The notes under the pieces were generated by a model, which was not told the DNA's origin, ran no database searches, and was given only the letters and a program-made list of their open reading frames with translations. Position numbers and translations under genes: made by a program. A stretch of 64,000 nucleotides of DNA from Fundicoccus sp052116145 (GTDB lineage: Bacteria > Bacillota > Bacilli > Lactobacillales > Aerococcaceae), in NCBI RefSeq assembly GCF_052116145.1, contig NZ_JBQKLQ010000003.1, forward strand, positions 239,667-303,666, given 5' to 3'. Positions 61,801-64,000 of the stretch are shown here, piece by piece (position 1 is the first letter of the stretch; each line of letters starts with the position of its first letter).

Positions 61801-62469
61801 CCATCAGACCGTTCGAGAGATGTCACTGTAAAAGGTGTAACAGATACTCGTACTTATAATATTCCTTATACTTCACGCTTACGTGTGAAAGAAGGCGATC
61901 ATGTAGATCGTGGGGAAGCATTAACTGAAGGGTCTATCGATCCGAAAGAACTCCTAAGAGTTACAGACGTTATTACAGTAGAAAACTACTTATTAAGAGA
62001 AGTTCAAGCTGTTTATCGTGGGCAAGGGGTAGAAATCGGAGATAAACACGTTGAGGTAATGGTTCGACAAATGTTACAGAAAGTTCGCGTAATGGATCCG
62101 GCATCGACAAACATCTTGCCAGGAGCATTAATGGATATCTCTGACTTTACCGACGCAAATGCTAGCGCCATTAAAGCTGGCGACGTACCCGCAACAGCTA
62201 GACCAGTATTACTAGGAATCACTAAAGCCGCTTTGGAAACTAAATCATTTATTTCTGCAGCGTCGTTCCAAGAAACTACTCGTGTTCTAACTGATGCAGC
62301 AATTCGCGGTAAGAAAGACGTCTTATTAGGCCTTAAAGAGAACGTTACAATTGGTAAGTTAATTCCAGCTGGTACAGGAATGACTCGTTACCGTAAAATT
62401 GAAACAAACATCGATACGCCTGAAAAATCAGACGAACTAGTCTTAGAAGAAACACCACAAATGAAATAA
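58846..62469 (+). CDS. rpoC: DNA-directed RNA polymerase beta' subunit
   Basis: The 1207-residue protein starts at TTG 58846, after AAAGGAGGTCG. It has the N-terminal zinc ribbon (CSCGKLKRVRYKGRVCDRC), the catalytic NADFDGDQMAVH with three Asp ligands for magnesium, the bridge-helix region and the trigger loop (GSRVEVGEAVGTIAAQSIGEPG and QLTMRTFHTGGVAGG), and the second zinc site (CDTDHGVCKHCYGRN). It is the last gene of the rpoB-rpoC operon and ends at a terminator. Confidence 0.98.
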   Translation: MIDVNKFESMQIGLASSEKIRSWSYGEVKKPETINYRTLKPEKDGLFCERIFGPTKDWECSCGKLKRVRYKGRVCDRCGVEVTRAKVRRERMGHIELAAPVTHVWYFKGIPSRMGLVLDLSPRLLEEVIYFASYIVIDAGDTPLEHKSLLTEAEYREKKREYGNRFYAKMGAEAIKELLQNVDLEKEVTELREMLKTATGQKRTRAIRRLDILDAFLESGNRPDWMVLDVLPVIPPDLRPMVQLEGGRFATSDLNDLYRRVINRNNRLKRLLDLGAPNIIVQNEKRMLQEAVDALIDNGRRGRAVTGPGNRPLKSLSHMLKGKQGRFRQNLLGKRVDYSGRSVIVVGPNLKMYQCGLPKEMAIELFKPFVMKELVEREIASNIKNAKRMIETQDDVIWPVIEEVIREHPVLLNRAPTLHRLGIQAFEPTLVDGRAIRLHPLVCEAYNADFDGDQMAVHVPLSEEAQAEARLLMLAAQNILNPKDGKPVVTPSQDMVLGNYYLTLEEPGRVGEGLVLSSVGEAEIAYLNGEAHLHTRVAIPTTALEGKTFTDWQKERLMVTTVGKLFFNEIMPPEFPYLNEPTNENLTEKTPDKYFLEPGTDVVAAIAAMEMVNPFKKKHLGNIIAEVFKRFHITETSKMLDRMKDLGYKYSTRAGLTVGVADVLRLDTKYAILDDAHSRVDKIAKQYKRGLITEEERYGSVIRTWEQAKDKIQDDLANNLPRLNPIHMMSDSGARGNISNFTQLAGMRGNMAAPSGKIIELPITSNFREGLSVLEMFISTHGARKGMTDTALKTADSGYLTRRLVDVAQDVIVREDDCGTDKGVTVAEIADGNSIIETLEERLIGRYTQKTVYHPETGAMIVPGNVEITEDLATVIINAGIKEVTIRSVFTCDTDHGVCKHCYGRNLATGSRVEVGEAVGTIAAQSIGEPGTQLTMRTFHTGGVAGGGDITQGLPRIQEIFEARVPKGQATITEVDGIVELIEEKPSDRSRDVTVKGVTDTRTYNIPYTSRLRVKEGDHVDRGEALTEGSIDPKELLRVTDVITVENYLLREVQAVYRGQGVEIGDKHVEVMVRQMLQKVRVMDPASTNILPGALMDISDFTDANASAIKAGDVPATARPVLLGITKAALETKSFISAASFQETTRVLTDAAIRGKKDVLLGLKENVTIGKLIPAGTGMTRYRKIETNIDTPEKSDELVLEETPQMK

Positions 62470-62476
62470 CATAAAA

Positions 62477-62518
62477 AATACCGTCAACACTTCAAAAGTG
62501 CTGGCGGTATTTTTTTTC
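62477..62518. terminator. Terminator after rpoC, usable from both strands
   Basis: AAATACCGTCAACACTT (62476-62492) pairs with AAGTGCTGGCGGTATTT (62496-62512), with two mismatches, followed by TTTTTTC. The prepilin peptidase stop on the other strand abuts it. Confidence 0.9.
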
Positions 62519-63219
62519 TATAAATAAAGACACACTATATAGAAGGATAAACTGATAAATGGAATAAAAGGCAGATCCTTTGACTGATTATTAAGCCACC
62601 ACACACTCCCGTACCAGAATAAGATGCCTAAACTTGCGGCGATAAATAAAAATGTAGGGAATTGGACTATCGGTATGGCAAGCTCAAGAATTAATAGAAG
62701 TTTAATATCGGCTCCGCCAATCCAATCATGACGAATAATATAAAAGAATAGCCCAAAACAACCGAAAAGAGCTAAATTAAACAAAAGTAAGAGTGTGTCC
62801 TGTCCCTGCCAATTAAACTGGTAGAGCAGCCATGCTAATAAGCATAGTTGCAAAGTGTCAGGCACCCACCGTTCGCATAAGTCACAATAGCTCATCAGAA
62901 GTAATAGAAAACATGTAAACAAGTGTTGACCAGATAAACGATCATAATGAAAGAAAGCATGAAGAAATAAGCAACCAGTGAAAAGCTCAGACAGCCAATA
63001 GAAGGGACTAAGCACTTTATGACACTGTCGACACTTACCCCTTTGGATAAAATAAGAAACAAGCGGCAGGAGTTCATACCAACTCAAAAGACTTTGGCAG
63101 CTATCGCATTTGGACCGAGCAAACAAGTGAAACTGACCACGTGTCCAAAGGCCAGCAATGCAAAAGAGGAAAGACCCAACCATACAGCCGGAATAGAAGA
63201 CAAAGAATGTTATTATCAT
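62518..63219 (-). CDS. comC: Prepilin peptidase (type IV leader peptidase, ComC/PilD family)
   Basis: The enzyme cuts the leader of type IV pilin-like proteins, including the competence pseudopilins. The 233-residue protein has the N-terminal cytoplasmic CxxC pairs (KCDSCQSLLSW and GKCRQCHKVL, four Cys), seven or so membrane helices, and the catalytic aspartates in SYCDLCERWVPD and GGADIKLL (the family GxGDxK has A before the Asp here). Single-copy members in Lactobacillales serve DNA uptake. The upstream gap is the rRNA promoter region, so it is divergent from the rRNA operon. Confidence 0.88.
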   Translation of the reverse strand: MIITFFVFYSGCMVGSFLFCIAGLWTRGQFHLFARSKCDSCQSLLSWYELLPLVSYFIQRGKCRQCHKVLSPFYWLSELFTGCLFLHAFFHYDRLSGQHLFTCFLLLLMSYCDLCERWVPDTLQLCLLAWLLYQFNWQGQDTLLLLFNLALFGCFGLFFYIIRHDWIGGADIKLLLILELAIPIVQFPTFLFIAASLGILFWYGSVWWLNNQSKDLPFIPFISLSFYIVCLYL

Positions 63220-63311
63220 TTAATCACCTCCTCTATAAATACGCAAAAGAAGGCCAAATATGCTTTTGTTAATAAAAATTACAAAAAGTTGCTTAAAAAG
63301 TCTAAAAAAGT

Positions 63312-63341
63312 TTGACAAAAGGGTCATTCCCATGGTATATT
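63312..63341 (+). promoter_or_regulatory. rRNA promoter P1
   Basis: TTGACA (63312-63317) and TATATT (63336-63341), spacing 18. Confidence 0.75.
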
Positions 63342-63396
63342 ATTATCTGTTGCTAAGGCAGATACAAACAACGAAAAAAATAATTCAAAAATACAT

Positions 63397-63425
63397 TTGA
63401 CACCACGTCAAACGTATGGTATTAT
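63397..63425 (+). promoter_or_regulatory. rRNA promoter P2
   Basis: TTGACA (63397-63402) and TATTAT (63420-63425), spacing 17. Confidence 0.8.
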
Positions 63426-63581
63426 TTAAAAGTTGCTGAAAGAGAAGTGAACAAAAGTATAAGAGAAGGTTAAGATTAACCCAATCAGCTTTGAAACGCT
63501 TTCAACTTAGTAATATAAAGTGTATAATAATTACACGGTCAAAACAATGTTGAAAAACTTAAAACAAATTTAAAAAACTTG

Positions 63582-63611
63582 TTGACAAGTAACTGACTGA
63601 CATGTTATTAT
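63582..63611 (+). promoter_or_regulatory. rRNA promoter P3
   Basis: TTGACA (63582-63587) and TATTAT (63606-63611), spacing 18. The leader beyond it includes a boxA-like AGCTCATTGAAAACT (63656-63670) used in rRNA antitermination. No tRNA or other gene lies in the 592-base gap. Confidence 0.8.
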
Positions 63612-63811
63612 AAATAAGTTGTCACAGCGAAACAAACTGTTCGTAGCTGACACAAAGCTCATTGAAAACTAAACAAAGATAAACACCAAGATGTGTAAGA
63701 GTTTATTGGCTACGGCTGATAAACACAACCGAATAAATTTCGAGACACTGGATGACCACCAGGATAAAAAATCATTAGCTAGTATTTAAATGAGTCTATT
63801 AAGATTCAAAT

Positions 63812-64000
63812 TCTTTCATGAGAGTTTGATCCTGGCTCAGGACGAACGCTGGCGGCGTGCCTAATACATGCAAGTCGTACGCACTGACGACGGAACTTGT
63901 TCCGTTTGACGTGAGTGGCGCACGGGTGAGTAACACGTGGGAAACCTACCCTTCAGCGGGGGATAACCGTCGGAAACGATGGCTAATACCGCATAGGTCT
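63812..64000 (+). rRNA. rrs: 16S ribosomal RNA (5' part, cut by window edge)
   Basis: The sequence contains AGAGTTTGATCCTGGCTCAG (63821-63840), then GGCGGCGTGCCTAATACATG and GTGAGTAACACGTGG, universal 16S landmarks, running to the right edge. The V1-V2 region (GACGACGGAACTTGTTCCG) suits Lactobacillales. The 5' end is placed 9 bases before AGAGTTTGAT by analogy with B. subtilis and is approximate. Confidence 0.98.

Noticed and set aside
1..64000. CRISPR arrays, insertion sequences, prophage or tRNA genes
   Set aside because: I saw no regularly spaced repeats, transposase or integrase frames, or tRNA cloverleaf landmarks in the window.

Overview
The window is the replication-origin region of a low-GC Gram-positive bacterium. 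Gene order (jag-yidC-rnpA-rpmH | oriC | dnaA-dnaN-yaaA-recF-gyrB-gyrA, then rpsF-ssb-rpsR, gdpP-rplI-dnaB, purA, glnR-glnA, radA through rpoC, and an rRNA operon), AT-rich codon use and strong AGGAGG-type ribosome binding sites place it in the Firmicutes. The competence-type sigma factor, PTS fructose operon, Lactobacillales-type dUTPase and the start of the 16S gene suggest Lactobacillales, perhaps Aerococcaceae or Carnobacteriaceae. The family is an inference; only the first ~190 bases of 16S are present.

Layout. 1-2972 (minus strand): Jag/KhpB (cut by the window edge), YidC, RNase P protein, an intruding NUDIX hydrolase and ribosomal protein L34. 3044-4982: a bipartite oriC, with DnaA boxes on both sides of dnaA and an AT-rich unwinding element with DnaA-trio-like repeats just before dnaN. 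4983-12222: dnaN, yaaA, recF, gyrB, gyrA. 12332-14955: a decayed LytTR-regulator/ABC-transporter cassette, three pseudogenes in a row. 15257-16409: rpsF-ssb-rpsR with a perfect parS site. 16456-17535: about 1.1 kb of decayed DNA ending at a second perfect parS. 17625-22483: gdpP, rplI, dnaB and a helix-turn-helix/coiled-coil protein. 22727-30251: purA, a membrane-anchored C39-like peptidase, glnR-glnA with a GlnR box, a cytoplasmic alpha-amylase and a sugar-importer ATPase.

30498-40369 follows the conserved Firmicutes information-processing cluster: dut, radA, a PIN/TRAM protein, gltX, cysS, mrnC, rlmB, yacP, a SigH-type sigma factor, rpmG, secE and nusG. 40536-42246 holds a TspO-like membrane protein and a siderophore-binding-like protein with no export signal. 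42459-44791 is rplK-rplA-rplJ-rplL with recognisable autoregulatory leaders. rpoB-rpoC would normally follow soon after, but here they are about 10 kb further on. The DNA between holds a HAD phosphatase, an rRNA-methyltransferase-like gene, psuK-psuG (pseudouridine breakdown), fruR-fruK-fruA (fructose uptake) and a minus-strand FtsH. rpoB and rpoC (55147-62469) follow, then a prepilin peptidase, a triple-promoter rRNA leader and the start of 16S rRNA.

Most of the window is conserved housekeeping. I did not find a clearly new defence or biosynthetic system. The points most worth a second look are the decaying LytTR/ABC cassette, the NUDIX gene between rpmH and rnpA, duplicated L1-type leader motifs, a hairpin terminator placed just after the nusG promoter, the structured leaders of rpoB and rpoC, the signal-less siderophore-binding protein, and the chromosomal RepB-associated-type (DUF536-like) protein after dnaB.
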